Shown here: piece after piece, positions 11,668-11,879 of the stretch | Layout: each line of letters begins with the position of its first letter | Numbering within the stretch: position 1 is the stretch's first letter | DNA from: Spirogloea muscicola | Taxonomy: Eukaryota; Streptophyta; Zygnematophyceae; Spirogloeales; Spirogloeaceae | Assembly (NCBI GenBank): GCA_009602725.1 | Contig: WELB01000114.1 | Span: forward strand, 337,914 to 349,792 | Length of the DNA: 11,879 nt | Direction: 5' to 3' | Position numbers and translations under genes: made by a program | Notes under the pieces: generated by a model | What the model was told of the DNA's origin: nothing | The model's input: only the letters and a program-made list of their open reading frames with translations | The model's database searches: none

Positions 11668-11879
11668 CGTGTATATTAAGAGATGGGGAGGCCATGTGTG
11701 GCCAAGTACAAAGGCAAGCACATTGGACAAATGTACGTCACCTGCTGCTAAGCTGACCCGCTCAGTAACCACGAGTCAGCACATAGAGGTCGCTAGCTGA
11801 CGCTCGAATACCGGACGGCAATTGACTAGCTCTTGTGCCAGCAGCTAAGGCTCGACCAGCTTTCTGATGCAGAGCATAC
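11668..11879 (-). mobile_element. Retroelement tail fragment, continues past the window edge
   Basis: On the minus strand, ASASDLYVLTRGY and a stop at 11762-11764 are preceded by a degraded QKAGRAL-like block extending to the last base. The untranslated end (about 11668-11761) shares TTTGTACTTGGCCA with the other copies and ends near ATATACACG. It is the closest relative of the fragment at 2096-2310: the two share long identical runs around the stop codon, such as GCTGACCCGCTCAGTAACCA. Its 5' extent is unknown. Confidence 0.8.

Overview
This window is the left end of a nuclear chromosome, most likely from a green alga. It opens with an uninterrupted run of the plant-type telomere repeat (CCCTAAA) and carries one complete, intron-rich gene, MCM7, whose diagnostic peptides match the green-plant form. 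The compact GT-AG introns (99 to 241 bases) and the fairly GC-rich exons suggest a chlorophyte rather than a land plant. The species cannot be named from the sequence.

Layout. 1-98: terminal telomere repeats. 99-1071: subtelomeric DNA with no recognisable gene. 1072-1094: a short interstitial telomere tract in the same orientation. 1421-1970: scattered copies of a short hairpin-forming repeat. 2021-2526: minus-strand, 5'-truncated tails of a retroelement-like ORF. 2503-2612: a repeated ~45-base module. 2781-2819: E2F-like sites. 2896-6709: MCM7 in 13 exons. 6710-7020: nothing recognised. 7021-7160: another minus-strand element tail. 7204-7750: mostly unrecognised. 7750-9530: a dense array of the hairpin repeat. 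9590-10257 and 10579-11352: two plus-strand copies of the element's C-terminal part. 10320-10578: more hairpin repeats. 11474-11879: two more minus-strand tails, the last running off the window.

The only confident cellular gene is MCM7, a subunit of the MCM2-7 replicative helicase. Joining the 13 exons gives one open frame of 718 residues, the size expected for the family. It holds the zinc-binding site, Walker A, Walker B and arginine finger, with no sign of decay. An inverted pair of perfect E2F consensus sites lies about 80 bases upstream of a strong ATG context, which fits S-phase regulation.

Everything else is repeat-rich subtelomere. The most interesting pattern is that at least seven separate places, on both strands, end in the same terminal peptide (A-S-x-S-D-L-x-V-L-T-R-G-Y-stop and variants). 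They are nested, 5'-truncated copies of one unnamed element family, mixed with a hairpin repeat (consensus GGGCTGTGAGAGGCCAGCCC). This resembles the subtelomeric LINE accumulation known for Zepp in Chlorella, but membership of that family is not shown here.
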